Shown here piece by piece: positions 26,439 through 35,616 of a DNA stretch of 64,000 nt. This DNA comes from Micavibrio sp. UBA6929 (lineage in GTDB: Bacteria; Pseudomonadota; Alphaproteobacteria; Micavibrionales; Micavibrionaceae). Position 1 is the stretch's first letter; each line of letters opens with the position of its first letter. The stretch lies in contig DKAJ01000003.1 of NCBI GenBank assembly GCA_002448815.1, positions 178,900-242,899 on the forward strand. The letters are read 5' to 3'. The notes below the pieces were generated by a model. The model was given only the letters and a program-made list of their open reading frames with translations. It searched no databases and had not been told where the DNA came from. The translations under genes were made by a program, and so were the position numbers.

Positions 26439-27044
26439 ATGACGAAAATTTCTACAAAAGATAAATTGATTGAAACGGGCATTGAGCTTATTTGGCGTAA
26501 TAGCTATGGCTCGGTCAGTGTGGATGAGATTTGCCGTAAGGCTGGCGTTAATAAGGGCAGTTTTTATCACTATTTTAAGTCGAAGGCTGAATTGGCGGCT
26601 GCGGTCTTAGAGTTTCACTTTGATTCGTGCCGTTCTGATTTTGATGAGGCTTTTTCTCCGGCATTGTCGCCGCAGCAACGCATTAACAATATGATTGACC
26701 TGATTGTGAATAAGCAAGAGGAGGTTTACGCGCAGTATGGGCAGGTTTGCGGGTGCCCGTTTTCGGCGCTGGGGTCGGAAATTGGTGCGCGCGAAGATAT
26801 TGTGAACACAAAGGTTCAAGAGATCTTTTCATCGTATGACCGTTATATGCTGAGTGTTTTGCGTGATTTGGTTGAGGAAGGTGTTCTTGCTGAAGACGAG
26901 GACTTGAATGTGGTTTTATCTGCGCTGCGCAGTTATATCATGGGCGTTAAAATGATGGCCCGCGTTGAAAACTCTTTGGAGACTTTTCGCGCGGATGTGC
27001 GCTTTGGTGTGCTGCGCATTTTGGGCTTGCCAGGTGACGCGTAA
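26439..27044 (+). CDS. TetR/AcrR family transcriptional repressor
   Basis: A 201-residue regulator with an N-terminal helix-turn-helix: KDKLIETGIELIWRNSYGSVSVDEICRKAGVNKGSFYHYFKSKAEL, with the recognition helix NKGSFYHYF. The variable C-terminal domain would bind a drug or metabolite. ATG 26439 is favoured over the GTG at 26433. It sits directly upstream of an RND efflux operon in the same direction, and matching palindromes lie before it and before the efflux genes, so it almost certainly represses both. The C-terminal Cys-Gly-Cys (VCGCPF) in the middle domain is also seen in relatives that sense thiol-reactive compounds. Confidence 0.9.
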   Translation: MTKISTKDKLIETGIELIWRNSYGSVSVDEICRKAGVNKGSFYHYFKSKAELAAAVLEFHFDSCRSDFDEAFSPALSPQQRINNMIDLIVNKQEEVYAQYGQVCGCPFSALGSEIGAREDIVNTKVQEIFSSYDRYMLSVLRDLVEEGVLAEDEDLNVVLSALRSYIMGVKMMARVENSLETFRADVRFGVLRILGLPGDA

Positions 27045-27076
27045 ATTTATTGTGTGAAAAAAATTTGCTTTTTTAT

Positions 27077-27092
27077 TTGACTGATTGGTCAA
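27077..27092. promoter_or_regulatory. TetR-type operator palindrome upstream of the RND efflux operon
   Basis: TTGACTGATTGGTCAA has the same TTGACY...RGTCAA arms as the palindrome before tetR. It overlaps a TTGACT -35 box with a weak TAAGTC -10 (17-base spacer), about 49 bases before the first efflux gene. Confidence 0.72.
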
Positions 27093-27140
27093 CTTGACCT
27101 AAGTCTTTAAATTGATCTTTGTTCCTGGGAGAAATGTTGG

Positions 27141-28316
27141 ATGGCAAAATTATCGGAAATGAATAATAAAACATTGGTTAGCGGCGCGGTTTTGGCACTG
27201 TTGGCTTTTGGTGTTGGTGGCTATGTTTTTTCTGGGCACAGTGAAACCGAGGCTGCTCAGGGGGCGTCGCAGCAAGCCCAAGCGATGCCGGTGAATGTTA
27301 TGGTTGCTGCGCCCGAGCCTGTGCAAATTTGGAAAGAGTTTTCAGGTCGTATGGTCGCGGTTGATTATGCTGAAATTCGTCCGCAGGTAAGCGGCACAAT
27401 TTCCGAAATTAAGTTTCAAGATGGTCAAGATGTACAGGCAGGCGATGTCTTGCTTGTAATTGACCCAAGCCCTTATGAGGCAGCTGTCGCGCAGGCAGAG
27501 GCCGAACTTGCCGCCGCAGAAAACGAAGCCGCCCATGCGCAGCGCGAGTTAAAGCGCTCGAAAGGTTTGATCGAGAAAAAAGCCATTTCACAAAGTTTGT
27601 ATGATAGCCGTGAAAATGCTGCGCGCGTTGCGCAGGCATCGTTGCAGGCGGCGTTGGCGCGCCTTGTTCAGGCACAAATTAATTTGGATTATGCGCATGT
27701 GAAAGCGCCGATTAGTGGCCGGGTAAGCCGCGCCGAGATTACAGAGGGTAATTTGGTTGAAGCGGGCTCGTCTGCGCCGCTGCTGACATCGATTGTATCA
27801 CGTGATGGTATTTACGCAGATTTTGAAGTCGATGAATCGACCTATTTAACGCATATCCGTAATCAAGTACGCGATGCGGCGGCAGAGAAATCTGTGCCTG
27901 TTAAACTGGTTGTCGGTGCAGAGGCTGGCGGAGAAGGTATGATTGTTGATGGCTTTATCCGCAGTTTTGATAACCGCATTGACCCAGCGTCGGGTACAAT
28001 TCGTGCGCGTGCATATTTTGACAATGCTGATGGTGCGTTATTGCCTGGTATGTTTGCCAGAGTACGCCTTGGCAGTGCGCAGGAAAATAACGTGATTATG
28101 ATGCCTGAGCGTGCAATTGGCACAAATCAGGATAAGAAATTTGTGTATGTCGCTGAAAATGGCGCTGCAGCTTATCGTGAGGTGAAAATTGGCGATAGTC
28201 TTAAGGGGCGCCGCGTGATTCAAAGCGGTTTGCAGCAAGGAGATCAAGTGATTGTTGATGGTGTGATCCGCATTCGCCCTGGTGTGCCTGTTTCACCACA
28301 GATTGTCCAAAAATAG
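27141..28316 (+). CDS. RND efflux periplasmic adaptor (AcrA/MexA type)
   Basis: A 391-residue membrane fusion protein. An N-terminal hydrophobic segment (LVSGAVLALLAFGVGGYVF, residues 14-32) anchors or exports it. The lipoyl half-motifs are IRPQVSGTISEIKFQDGQDVQAGDVL and AHVKAPISGRVSRAEITEGNLV, with an alpha-helical hairpin between them. The C-terminal beta-barrel contains GTIRARAYFDNADGALLPGMFARV. It links the inner-membrane pump to the outer-membrane channel encoded next. No lipobox Cys is visible. It is first in the three-gene pump operon under the TetR-type operator. Confidence 0.95.
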   Translation: MAKLSEMNNKTLVSGAVLALLAFGVGGYVFSGHSETEAAQGASQQAQAMPVNVMVAAPEPVQIWKEFSGRMVAVDYAEIRPQVSGTISEIKFQDGQDVQAGDVLLVIDPSPYEAAVAQAEAELAAAENEAAHAQRELKRSKGLIEKKAISQSLYDSRENAARVAQASLQAALARLVQAQINLDYAHVKAPISGRVSRAEITEGNLVEAGSSAPLLTSIVSRDGIYADFEVDESTYLTHIRNQVRDAAAEKSVPVKLVVGAEAGGEGMIVDGFIRSFDNRIDPASGTIRARAYFDNADGALLPGMFARVRLGSAQENNVIMMPERAIGTNQDKKFVYVAENGAAAYREVKIGDSLKGRRVIQSGLQQGDQVIVDGVIRIRPGVPVSPQIVQK

Positions 28317-28377
28317 GTGCTGTGTGCGCCGAACCAAGTTTGTGTTTGTTTAAAACAATAAGTGTAAGAGAAGTTAT

Positions 28378-31300
28378 ATGAATATCTCCGGCTTTTATAT
28401 TGACCGTCCAATTTTTGCGTCGGTGTTATCAATTTTGATTTTTATGGCTGGATTGATTGCCATGTTTCAATTGCCTATCTCGGAATATCCCGAGGTATCA
28501 CCGCCATCTGTTGTCGTAAGTGCCCAGTTCCCCGGCGCGAACCCAACAGTGATTTCTGAAACGGTGGCAACGCCGCTGGAAGAGCAAATTAACGGCGTTG
28601 AAAATATGCTGTATATGAACTCTTTGGCGTCGTCGGATGGCTCGGTCTCGTTGCGCGTGACGTTTGCGATTGGTACTGACCCTGACCTTGCACAGCAATT
28701 AGTGCAAAACCGTGTGTCGCAGGCTGAACCGCGCTTGCCCGAGGTGACGCGCCGTTTGGGTGTGACTGTGACGAAAAGCTCGCCCGACTTGACGATGGTT
28801 GTCCATTTGCGCTCGCCTGATGATCGTTACGATACGCTTTATCTGCGCAATTACGGTACACTGAACGTCAAAGATGAGCTTGCCAAGATTGATGGTGTTG
28901 GCGAGGTGCGTTTGTTTGGTTCGGGTGATTATGCGATGCGTGTATGGTTGAACCCGAATAAAGTTGCCGAGCGCGGCATGAGCGCGGGTGAAGTTGTCGC
29001 GGCTATTCAGGCACAGAATATTCAGGTTGCAGCGGGCGTTGTTGGTGGTCCTCCGTATCAGGATGGCGTGCAATTGCAGATGCCTGTGAATGTGCAAGGG
29101 CGTTTGGAAACGCCAGAGGAATTTGGCAATATTATCATTAAGCGTGATGACAACGGCGTGATTACGCGTCTGTCTGATGTGGCGCGTTTGGAAATGGACT
29201 CGCAGACATATGCGCTGCGTTCGATGTTGAATAATCAGCAAGCTGTGGCGATTCCTATTTTTGCATCCCCTGGTGCGAATGCGCTGCAGATCTCGACAGA
29301 TGTGCGCGCAAAAATGGCCGAAATGAAAGAGCGCATGCCAGAAGGTGTTGATTATTCAATCGTGTATGACCCGACGGTCTTTGTGAAGGATTCGATTAAG
29401 GCTGTTATCAAAACATTGTTAGAAGCCGTTTTGTTGGTTGTGATCGTGGTTGTGGTGTTCTTGCAGACATGGCGTGCGTCGATTATTCCGCTTTTGGCAG
29501 TGCCAGTGTCGATTGTCGGTACGTTTGCCTTTATGTATATGTTTGGCTTTTCGATTAACGTTTTGTCTTTGTTTGGTTTGATTTTGGCGATTGGTATCGT
29601 TGTTGATGATGCCATTGTTGTGGTTGAAAACGTCGAGCGTAATATCGAAGAGGGCAAAGCGCCGCGCGCGGCAACCATTCAGGCAATGAAAGAGGTAACA
29701 GGCCCAGTTATTGCAACGTCTTTGGTGTTGATGGGTGTGTTTGTTCCTATTGCGTTTATTAGCGGCCTAACGGGGCAATTTTATCAGCAATTTGCGCTGA
29801 CGATTGCGATTGCGACCTTTATTTCAACTGTAAACTCTTTGACGCTTAGCCCGGCTTTGTCAGCCCTGATGCTAAAGCCAAAGGATCAGCAGACAGATAT
29901 ACTTAGCCGCATCATGGATAAAACACTTGGTGGCTTTTTCCGTCACTTTAATATTGGTTTTTACCGCACGCGTAAGGTTTATACCAAAGGCGTTGGCGTC
30001 TTTTCAGTGCGCCGCGGGATTATGATGATTGCCTTTGCTGCGCTGATCGGTGTGACAGGCGGTATGTTTAAGGTTGTGCCAAAGGGATTTGTTCCTGCGC
30101 AAGATAAGGGGTATTTGATTGCCTTTGCACAATTGCCACCAGGTGCGACGCTTGACCGTACAGAGGAAGTTATTCGCGAAATGTCGGATATTGCCTTGAA
30201 AACAGAAGGTGTTGGCAACGCGGTGCAATTTACAGGCTTGTCGATTAATGGCTTTGTTAGTTCGCCGAGTGCAGGGATTGTTTTTGTGCCTTTGGCGCCA
30301 TTTGCAGAGCGCGATAAAGATCATCACTTGAACGGTTTTGCGATTGCAGAAACATTGCAAAAGAAATTTTCCGTGATTGATGAAGCGTATGTAGCCGTAT
30401 TTCCGCCGCCACCTGTGCGTGGTTTGGGGACGCTTGGCGGGTTTAAACTGCAATTAGAAGACCGCACTGACCAAGGTGAGGCGGCAATGGCAGAGATTAT
30501 CCAAAAAGTGCAGGCACGCGCGGCGCAAGATCCTGCGCTGACAGGGGTCTTCTCAAACTTTAATATTGGCTATCCTCAGTTGTTTGTTGATGTGGACCGC
30601 ACCAAGGCAGAGCAAGTAGGCGTGCCTGTGCAAGAGGTCTTTGAGGCCATGCAGATTTACATGGGATCCATGTATGTGAATGACTTTAACCAGTTTGGAC
30701 GCACATATCAGGTTGTGGCGCAGGCGGATAAAGAGTTCCGCGGTGTGCCAACGGATATTACCCGCCTTCAGGTGCGTAACCATGATGGCAATATGGTGCC
30801 TTTGGGATCGATTGTGAAGGTTGAGGAGACCTTCGGTCCTGAAACATCGATGCGTTATAATGCCTTTAGGGCTGCCGATATTAATGGTAATGCCGCGCCA
30901 GGATTTTCATCTGGTCAGGCGCAAGAAGCCATTACTAAAATTTTGAACGAGGAAATGCCACAAGGCATGGCGTTTGAGTGGACTGAGCTTACCTATCAGC
31001 AGATTTTGGCTGGTAATACGGCGATCTTTATTTTCCCGCTTTGCTTGTTCTTGGTGTTCCTTGTTTTGGCTGCGCAGTATGAAAGTCTGACATTGCCGCT
31101 GAGCGTGATTATGATTGTTCCGATGGGGATTTTATCCGCGATGGTCGGGGTTATGCTGTTTGGCGGTGATAACAATATCTTTACGCAGATTTCACTCTTT
31201 GTCTTGGCGGGGCTGGCCTGTAAGAACGCCATTTTGATTGTCGAGTTCGCGCGCGAGCTTGAGCATCAAGGGCGCAGCGTCGTTGAGGCCGCCGTTGAAT

Positions 31301-31560
31301 CGTCCAAGATGCGTTTGCGTCCAATCATCATGACATCGATTGCCTTCATTATGGGCGTGTTGCCATTGGTTCTGGCGCACGGCGCGGGGGCTGAGATGCG
31401 TCATGCAATTGGTATTGCGGTCTTCTCGGGTATGATTGGCGTGACCATTTTTGGCCTTATTTTTACGCCCGTCTTTTACGTGCTTTTAAGAAAACTAGAA
31501 TTGAAATTATCTGGCCGTCACGAGGCTGGCGCACAGAGCAAAAAGGATATTGCAGCATGA
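28378..31560 (+). CDS. RND multidrug efflux permease (AcrB/MexB, HAE1 family)
   Basis: A 1060-residue inner-membrane proton antiporter with 12 membrane helices and two large periplasmic loops. It begins MNISGFYIDRPIFASVLSIL, standard for HAE1 pumps. The TM4 proton-relay aspartates are in GIVVDDAIVVVENVERNIEEG, and the TM1-TM2 loop carries ISEYPEVSPPSVVVSAQFPGA. The length is typical (about 1030-1060). It probably exports hydrophobic drugs or bile-like compounds. The stop overlaps the outer-membrane gene (ATGA), and AAGAGAAG lies before the ATG. Confidence 0.96.
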   Translation: MNISGFYIDRPIFASVLSILIFMAGLIAMFQLPISEYPEVSPPSVVVSAQFPGANPTVISETVATPLEEQINGVENMLYMNSLASSDGSVSLRVTFAIGTDPDLAQQLVQNRVSQAEPRLPEVTRRLGVTVTKSSPDLTMVVHLRSPDDRYDTLYLRNYGTLNVKDELAKIDGVGEVRLFGSGDYAMRVWLNPNKVAERGMSAGEVVAAIQAQNIQVAAGVVGGPPYQDGVQLQMPVNVQGRLETPEEFGNIIIKRDDNGVITRLSDVARLEMDSQTYALRSMLNNQQAVAIPIFASPGANALQISTDVRAKMAEMKERMPEGVDYSIVYDPTVFVKDSIKAVIKTLLEAVLLVVIVVVVFLQTWRASIIPLLAVPVSIVGTFAFMYMFGFSINVLSLFGLILAIGIVVDDAIVVVENVERNIEEGKAPRAATIQAMKEVTGPVIATSLVLMGVFVPIAFISGLTGQFYQQFALTIAIATFISTVNSLTLSPALSALMLKPKDQQTDILSRIMDKTLGGFFRHFNIGFYRTRKVYTKGVGVFSVRRGIMMIAFAALIGVTGGMFKVVPKGFVPAQDKGYLIAFAQLPPGATLDRTEEVIREMSDIALKTEGVGNAVQFTGLSINGFVSSPSAGIVFVPLAPFAERDKDHHLNGFAIAETLQKKFSVIDEAYVAVFPPPPVRGLGTLGGFKLQLEDRTDQGEAAMAEIIQKVQARAAQDPALTGVFSNFNIGYPQLFVDVDRTKAEQVGVPVQEVFEAMQIYMGSMYVNDFNQFGRTYQVVAQADKEFRGVPTDITRLQVRNHDGNMVPLGSIVKVEETFGPETSMRYNAFRAADINGNAAPGFSSGQAQEAITKILNEEMPQGMAFEWTELTYQQILAGNTAIFIFPLCLFLVFLVLAAQYESLTLPLSVIMIVPMGILSAMVGVMLFGGDNNIFTQISLFVLAGLACKNAILIVEFARELEHQGRSVVEAAVESSKMRLRPIIMTSIAFIMGVLPLVLAHGAGAEMRHAIGIAVFSGMIGVTIFGLIFTPVFYVLLRKLELKLSGRHEAGAQSKKDIAA

Positions 31561-33047
31561 AAATGACACGAATTTTATTATGCTCGGCGAGTTTGATGAC
31601 GCTTAGTGCCTGCGGGATGCCGTATTCTGGGTTGATGGGCGATGGTTTTTCGCAAATGGAAATACCATCATTGTGGCGCGCACCTGTTGCACAAGATGCG
31701 CAAGCCAAAGCAGCAGAAGAGAAGCAAGCTAAGGCAGGGCAGGTCGAAACAGCGCCGCAGGATTTAGCGCCTGTCCAAGACGGAAACGGTGTGATTACGG
31801 CTTTGGACCGTGATGCATTACAAGGATGGTGGAAAGGTTTCCATGATCCAGTGCTTGATTCCTTGGTGAGTAAGGCCTTAAGCGAAAGCCCAGATCGCGC
31901 AATTGCCGCCGCCCGCATTGCCGAGGCACGTGGTCTGCGTCGCACTGCGCGCGCGGGTTTGATGCCGAACATCACAGGCACTATCAGCGAAGGGCGCGAA
32001 GATAGCGGCCTTTATGGCGCGAATGATGTATCAAATGCAGGGTTTGATGCCAGTTTTGAAATTGATGTTTTTGGTAAAAATCGCCTGACATCGAAGGCGC
32101 GCGATGCCAATGTTCAGGCGTTGGTGGCAAGCTATCACGATGTCACTGTTACGTTGATTGCAGAAATTTCGCGTGTTTATGCGGAGTACCGCGCCTATGA
32201 CAAACAGGTGCAAATTGCACAAGATAACTTGAAGTTACAGCAAGAAACATTGTCCCTGATTAAGACGCAGCAATCGTTGGGTGAGGCGCCGCAACTGGAT
32301 GTTGAGCGCGCCGAGAATTTGGTGAATACCACCAAGGCCTCGATCGTTGAGTTTGAGCGTTTGTCTGATGCGTCGCGCCTGTCATTAGGGGCGTTAGTTG
32401 GCGTTATGCCGGCGCAAGTGCAGCACATGTTGACACCTAATAAGCAGGACAATGTCCTTGCTGCGGTGCCAGGGGCAGATATTACGCCTTTGTTATTGAT
32501 GCCAGCAGATGTGATCGCGCAGCGCCCTGACGTGCAGGCGGCTTGGGCGGAGCTTGTGTCACAAGGTGCGCTTGCTGATGCAAAGGCGGCTGAGTATTTT
32601 CCATCTATCACTTTAAGCGGATTCTTTGGCGTTGCTGAAAGCGCGCTGATGAGCAGCGCAACCATTTGGGATGTTGCGATTGGTGCGGCCGTTTCTGTGC
32701 TGGATTTTGGCCGTCTTGAAGGCCAAGTAGACGCCGAGCGTGCGCGCGAAAAGCAAGCCTTTGAAAGTTATCGCGGGGTTGTTTTATCGGCTGTGGCCGA
32801 GGTCGAAACGGCGCTGAGTGATTATGCGCATATTCACACCCGACGGGAAGCGCTGGCTGATGCGTTTATTAATGCAGATCGTGCGCTGTCACTATCGCGT
32901 GATTTGTATAATGAAGGTGAGGTTTCCTTCCTTGATGTACTGGATGCGCAGCGCACACGCAACGAGGCGAATTCCGCGTTGGTGACGGCAGAGCTTGCGC
33001 AGGCGCAAAGTTTGATCCGTTTGTATAAGGCCTTTGGCATTTATTAG
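31557..33047 (+). CDS. outer-membrane efflux lipoprotein (OprM/NodT type)
   Basis: A 496-residue TolC-superfamily channel. The signal peptide ends in lipobox LSAC, with Cys19 as the lipidation site. The outer-membrane efflux domains show DALQGWWKGFHDPVLDSLVSKAL and the repeat end DLYNEGEVSFLDVLDAQRTRNEANSALV, hallmarks of NodT-type proteins. Residues 45-75 form a longer Ala/Gln-rich linker than usual. It completes the tripartite pump and overlaps the permease by 4 bases. Confidence 0.95.
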   Translation: MKMTRILLCSASLMTLSACGMPYSGLMGDGFSQMEIPSLWRAPVAQDAQAKAAEEKQAKAGQVETAPQDLAPVQDGNGVITALDRDALQGWWKGFHDPVLDSLVSKALSESPDRAIAAARIAEARGLRRTARAGLMPNITGTISEGREDSGLYGANDVSNAGFDASFEIDVFGKNRLTSKARDANVQALVASYHDVTVTLIAEISRVYAEYRAYDKQVQIAQDNLKLQQETLSLIKTQQSLGEAPQLDVERAENLVNTTKASIVEFERLSDASRLSLGALVGVMPAQVQHMLTPNKQDNVLAAVPGADITPLLLMPADVIAQRPDVQAAWAELVSQGALADAKAAEYFPSITLSGFFGVAESALMSSATIWDVAIGAAVSVLDFGRLEGQVDAERAREKQAFESYRGVVLSAVAEVETALSDYAHIHTRREALADAFINADRALSLSRDLYNEGEVSFLDVLDAQRTRNEANSALVTAELAQAQSLIRLYKAFGIY

Positions 33048-33090
33048 GCCGCTATAAAAAGTTTTACTGTGTAACTCTCTACTGTGTAAA

Positions 33091-33127
33091 TTGGGCCCTT
33101 TGTTTTTTTTAACATTGGGCCCTTTTT
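33091..33127 (+). terminator. probable rho-independent terminator after the efflux operon
   Basis: Two copies of TTGGGCCCTTT lie 25 bases apart; GGGCCC is self-complementary, so the copies can form a short GC stem before a T-run. The stem is only six pairs, so strength is uncertain. Confidence 0.55.
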
Positions 33128-33135
33128 GTATGTGT

Positions 33136-33474
33136 TTAGTATCCGCATTTTGCGCCGGGAAGGGCGACGATCAAGCCGTCCATATCTTCGGTGACTTTGA
33201 TTTGGCAGCTTAGGCGCGATGAGGCGCGTTCGTCAAAGACCACGTCCAGCATATCGGCTTCTTCATCTGTTTTTTCGTTATCGTCTGCTTGGGTGATATC
33301 CTGCCACTGGGGCGCGATATAGCAGTGACATGTAGCGCACGCCATGCAGCCGCCACATGCGCCGTCTATGCCCTTTATATCGTTTTGTAGGGCAATCTCC
33401 ATGAGCGAATGATTGGGCGCGGCCTTGACGGTTTGTTTTTCGCCATCTGCAAGGATAAAGGTAATTGTGATCAT
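33136..33474 (-). CDS. 2Fe-2S ferredoxin
   Basis: A 112-residue adrenodoxin-type ferredoxin. The cluster cysteines lie in GACGGCMACATCHCY and the fourth in LSCQIKV. ATG 33474 starts MITITFILADGEKQ, the standard beginning; an upstream in-frame extension gives no known sequence. It lies 5 bases after the cysteine desulfurase stop, so it probably shares its mRNA. It likely carries electrons to a cluster-assembly step or a monooxygenase or hydroxylase. Confidence 0.9.
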   Translation of the reverse strand: MITITFILADGEKQTVKAAPNHSLMEIALQNDIKGIDGACGGCMACATCHCYIAPQWQDITQADDNEKTDEEADMLDVVFDERASSRLSCQIKVTEDMDGLIVALPGAKCGY

Positions 33475-33479
33475 GGCTG

Positions 33480-34622
33480 TTATTTTTGAATGCGCTGTAG
33501 GATCTTGGTAAAGGACTGTATGAAGGCGTCGATATCGCCCTGCGTTGTTTGCCATCCTGTTGATATGCGCAGCGTGCCTTTGGCAAGGTTTTTCTCGGTG
33601 CCCATGGCATTTAAAACGTGACTGGCTTTGACAGTGCCTGATGAGCACGCCGATCCGTTTGATATGGCGATGCCGTCTAGATCAAAGGCCATCAGCATGC
33701 TTTCAGCTTTTGCGCCTGGGATGCTGATTAGGGTGCTGTTGGGGATGCGCGCGGCGGTTTGAGCATGGATGACGGCTTCAGGGCAGGTATCTGTGATTGC
33801 CTTTTCTAGGTGCGTGCGCAGGCCTTCAAGGCGCTGTTGCTCGTGCGTGAGGATATCCGCGTCGCAAGCCTGTGTGATGGCCGCGCCAAAGCCTGCGATC
33901 CCTGCAACATTTTCTGTGCCAGCGCGCTGTTTCTTTTCTTGCCCGCCGCCGTGCAGTAAAATCGGTGAGACGCCGCATAAGCCAACCGCCAATGCGCCGA
34001 CGCCTTGCGGCCCGCCAATTTTATGCGATGATACCGTCATGAGGTCGATGCCAAGTGCCTGCATATCGATGTGAATGCGTCCAAGGCCTTGCGTGGCGTC
34101 GCAGTGTATCAGCGCGCCTTTACTGTGGGCGAGGGTAGTGATGTCTTTTAAAGGCTGTAATGTGCCTGTTTCGTTGTTTGCCATCATAACCGATACAAGG
34201 CTGGTGCGCGGCTCTGCGCCGAGCATGTTTTCAAGTGCGTCAAGGTTGACCACGCCGTTATGATCGGTTGGGATTGTTTTGATGTTCGCGCAAGGTAAAT
34301 CGTGAATGGAGGGGTGCTCGGTCGCGCCGATCAGGATAGTTTCCTTTGGATAGGTTTGCGCAAAATGGTTGATGACCGTGTTGTTGCCTTCAGTTGCGCC
34401 GCTGTTAAATGTGATTTGCGCCGCAGGGCAGTTTATGGCGCGGGACAAGTGCGCGCGCGTATCTTCGATGATTTTACGGCCCATGCGGCCATAGGCATGA
34501 ACAGATGACGCGTTCAGCGGGAAAGCGTGCGCATCCATAATCGCAGTGCGTGCAAGATCACGCAGCGGCGACGTGGCATTATAATCGAGATATATACGTT
34601 TCGTTAGGTCGTTATTGGCCAT
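33480..34622 (-). CDS. cysteine desulfurase (NifS/IscS family)
   Basis: A PLP-dependent class V aminotransferase of 380 residues. N-terminal RIYLDYNATSPL; PLP region VMMANNETGTLQPL; PLP lysine in TVSSHKIGGPQGVGAL; the catalytic Cys loop is NGSACSSGTVKASHVL. It takes sulfur from cysteine for Fe-S clusters or tRNA thiolation. ATG 34622 (MANNDLTKR) is chosen; an ATG 11 codons upstream is also possible. The partner ferredoxin 5 bases downstream suggests a small Fe-S unit separate from a full isc or suf operon, since no scaffold gene is here. Confidence 0.9.
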   Translation of the reverse strand: MANNDLTKRIYLDYNATSPLRDLARTAIMDAHAFPLNASSVHAYGRMGRKIIEDTRAHLSRAINCPAAQITFNSGATEGNNTVINHFAQTYPKETILIGATEHPSIHDLPCANIKTIPTDHNGVVNLDALENMLGAEPRTSLVSVMMANNETGTLQPLKDITTLAHSKGALIHCDATQGLGRIHIDMQALGIDLMTVSSHKIGGPQGVGALAVGLCGVSPILLHGGGQEKKQRAGTENVAGIAGFGAAITQACDADILTHEQQRLEGLRTHLEKAITDTCPEAVIHAQTAARIPNSTLISIPGAKAESMLMAFDLDGIAISNGSACSSGTVKASHVLNAMGTEKNLAKGTLRISTGWQTTQGDIDAFIQSFTKILQRIQK

Positions 34623-34801
34623 AATTCTATGATATCCACATTGTTTTTCAAGCACTTATCATTATTTTCTGGACTTTTGCAAGCCTGAGTCTTTATAAAA
34701 GGTCATGCGCTGGCGAAGCAAGGAGCCAATCGGATGACATTTCAAATCTAAAAAATCCTTGTGTGCAGTGCAAAAGTTTTAATCGTTGTCATAGTGCGTT
34801 T

Positions 34802-34829
34802 TTGACACTATATCGGCTACGGTTATTTT
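34802..34829 (+). promoter_or_regulatory. putative promoter of the alpha/beta-hydrolase gene
   Basis: TTGACA at 34802-34807 and TATTTT at 34824-34829 with a 16-base spacer, about 22 bases before the gene start. The rest of the 228-base gap from the desulfurase start holds no gene that I can see. Confidence 0.4.
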
Positions 34830-34850
34830 TATAAACTAGAAAGGGACTTT

Positions 34851-35534
34851 ATGCCTGAAGTTATCTTTAATGGCCCGGAAGGGCGTCTTGAAGGTCGTTA
34901 CTCTCACTCCCAAGATAAAGATGCTCCGTTAGCACTTATTCTTCATCCAAGCCCAGAACTGGGTGGCACTATGAACAATAAGATCACCTATATGATGCAC
35001 CAGATTTTTGTTCAACGTGGATTTAAAACATTACGTTTTAACTTCCGTGGCGTTGGCCGTTCTCAAGGTGTGTATGACCATGGTGAAGGCGAGCTGAGCG
35101 ATGCCGCATCGGCGCTGGACTGGATGCAGGAAATTAACCCGAATGCCCCTTATGTGTGGGTTGGTGGTTTTGCGTTTGGTGCGTGGATTTCGATGCAATT
35201 GTTGATGCGCCGTCCTGAAATTCAGGGCTTTGTGTCAGTGGCTCCGCCAACGAATACGCAGGATTTTACATTCTTGGCACCGTGCCCAACATCAGGTTTG
35301 GTCATGCATGGCAGCCGTGATGATGTTGTGACTGCGGAATCGATCACTGATTTTGCTGAGAAAATTCAGCTTCAAAAAGGGATTGAAATTGATTGCCGTC
35401 AGATCGACGGTGCGAACCATTTCTTCCACGGTTATGAGGATCAATTGGTTGCCAATATCAATGATCACCTTGATCGTGCAGGTGCTGGTCGTTCGATGAA
35501 TACACAATCAAAGTTGCTTGCGGCGGCGGAATAA
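34851..35534 (+). CDS. alpha/beta-hydrolase fold protein, nucleophile serine missing
   Basis: A 227-residue COG2945-like hydrolase fold. HPSPELGG forms the oxyanion loop, FNFRGVGRSQGVYDHGEGE is the conserved second motif, HGSRDDVV carries the acid and GANHFFHG the His. The nucleophile elbow reads GGFAFGAWIS: Ala replaces the Ser of G-x-S-x-G, so classical esterase activity is unlikely unless another residue substitutes. AAAGGGAC is the ribosome site and a terminator follows. Its role may be binding or a lost activity. Confidence 0.88.
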   Translation: MPEVIFNGPEGRLEGRYSHSQDKDAPLALILHPSPELGGTMNNKITYMMHQIFVQRGFKTLRFNFRGVGRSQGVYDHGEGELSDAASALDWMQEINPNAPYVWVGGFAFGAWISMQLLMRRPEIQGFVSVAPPTNTQDFTFLAPCPTSGLVMHGSRDDVVTAESITDFAEKIQLQKGIEIDCRQIDGANHFFHGYEDQLVANINDHLDRAGAGRSMNTQSKLLAAAE

Positions 35535-35565
35535 TTTTTCGCGTTACGTAACGATATGAACAATA

Positions 35566-35593
35566 AAAAGCCCGCGGTAAAGCGGGCTTTTTT
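35566..35593. terminator. bidirectional rho-independent terminator
   Basis: AAAAAGCCCGC pairs with GCGGGCTTTTTT around a GGTAAA loop, with A/T runs on both sides. It serves the hydrolase on the plus strand and bcp on the minus strand, which end on either side of it. Confidence 0.92.
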
Positions 35594-35616
35594 GTATCTG
35601 AATGGGATGGTAAGGC

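Noticed and set aside
34623..34801. Riboswitch or small RNA in the gap upstream of the hydrolase
   Set aside because: No conserved fold or strong hairpin was recognised.
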